Shown here piece by piece: positions 7,443 to 7,568 of a stretch of 7,568 nt of DNA (position 1 is the first letter of the stretch; each line of letters begins with the position of its first letter). Under the pieces are notes generated by a model. It saw only the letters and a list, made by a program, of their open reading frames with translations. It did not search any database and was not told where the DNA came from. The stretch is from Phycisphaerae bacterium (GTDB lineage Bacteria > Planctomycetota > Phycisphaerae > JAAYCJ01). Position numbers and translations under genes: made by a program. The stretch lies in the NCBI GenBank assembly GCA_015486815.1, contig WFQY01000105.1:1-7568 (forward strand). The letters run 5' to 3'.

Positions 7443-7447
7443 CTCCC
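7443..7447 (-). promoter_or_regulatory. Ribosome binding site that sets the pseudopilin start
   Basis: GGGAG lies 8 nt upstream of the ATG at 7434-7432. The other in-frame ATG (7449-7447) overlaps this site and has only A/T-rich bases before it. This makes 7434 the likely start and gives the usual short prepilin leader, MKVQRTG. Confidence 0.75.
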
Positions 7448-7455
7448 ATAAAAAT

Positions 7456-7484
7456 TTTAATTGTTTTGTATTTTACTTACTCAA
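7456..7484 (-). promoter_or_regulatory. Weak sigma70-like promoter candidate for the pseudopilin gene
   Basis: On the minus strand a TTGAGT box (7484-7479) is followed after 17 nt by ATTAAA (7461-7456). Each box matches the sigma70 consensus only partly. The position would put the transcription start near 7449 and give a leader of about 15 nt containing the GGGAG ribosome binding site. The surrounding DNA is very AT-rich, so chance matches are expected, and promoter rules in planctomycetes are poorly known. Confidence 0.2.
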
Positions 7485-7545
7485 ACTGACCGATTTTAAA
7501 TACTGTTTTTATGTAACTCTTTATTTGCCAATAATCATACACAGC

Positions 7546-7568
7546 TGTCATTCCCGCGAAAGTCGAAG
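7546..7568. repeat. Possible edge fragment of a dispersed palindromic repeat
   Basis: The bases TGTCATTCCCGCGAAAG at 7546-7562 match the first half of a widespread intergenic repeat seen in many bacterial genomes, in which GTCATTCCCGCGAAAG is followed by CGGGAAT to form a hairpin. Here the next bases are TCGAAG, so the second arm is absent or diverged before the window ends. The resemblance is from memory and only about 17 bases long, so this is a tentative call. Confidence 0.25.

Noticed and set aside
7435..7449. ATG at 7449 as the pseudopilin start
   Set aside because: It overlaps the GGGAG ribosome binding site that serves the ATG at 7434, has no site of its own, and would lengthen the normal seven-residue prepilin leader.
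7507..7532. TTGGCA with downstream TTACA as a sigma54 promoter
   Set aside because: The required GG and GC elements at the fixed spacing are not both present.

Overview
The window looks like chromosomal DNA from a Planctomycetota-type bacterium, most likely of class Phycisphaerae or a relative in the PVC group. The strongest clue is the gene at the right end. It encodes a pseudopilin with the N-terminal GFTLIELLVVVAIIAVLVAI segment and a C-terminal H-X9-DG motif, a pairing found in very many copies in Phycisphaerae, other planctomycetes and Lentisphaerae. The DNA is moderately AT-rich by eye. All genes lie on the minus strand, so transcription runs from right to left.

Layout, in transcription order: (1) 7450-7568 is the upstream region, with only a weak promoter candidate and, at the very edge, a fragment resembling a dispersed GTCATTCCCGCGAAAG-type repeat. 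(2) 6697-7434 is the pseudopilin. (3) 3547-6636 is a large exported protein with a Sec signal peptide, an N-terminal alpha/beta (glutamine amidotransferase/ThuA-like) domain, an Ig-like domain, a GH42/clan-A-like (beta/alpha)8 barrel and a second amidotransferase-like domain. (4) 1397-3547 is a beta-propeller protein of the GH32/GH43 type with a C-terminal beta-sandwich and an extra N-terminal region. (5) 157-1392 is a mostly alpha-helical, Trp/Tyr-rich protein I do not recognise, perhaps an (alpha/alpha)6-toroid. (6) 1-156 is a spacer with no visible terminator. It ends in an excellent ribosome binding site, so a fifth gene probably starts exactly at the window edge.

The last three genes are very tightly packed: a one-base TAATG stop/start overlap, then a 4-nt gap. 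They are almost certainly cotranscribed and translationally coupled. The pseudopilin sits 60 nt upstream with no terminator visible between, so it may belong to the same operon. The set reads as a glycan-related module: three proteins with carbohydrate-enzyme-like folds behind a surface or secretion-type pseudopilin. No substrate can be named from sequence. Odd points are that only the barrel protein has a signal peptide, and that its barrel seems to lack the acid/base Glu expected in GH42. I found no mobile elements, tRNAs, rRNAs or CRISPR arrays.
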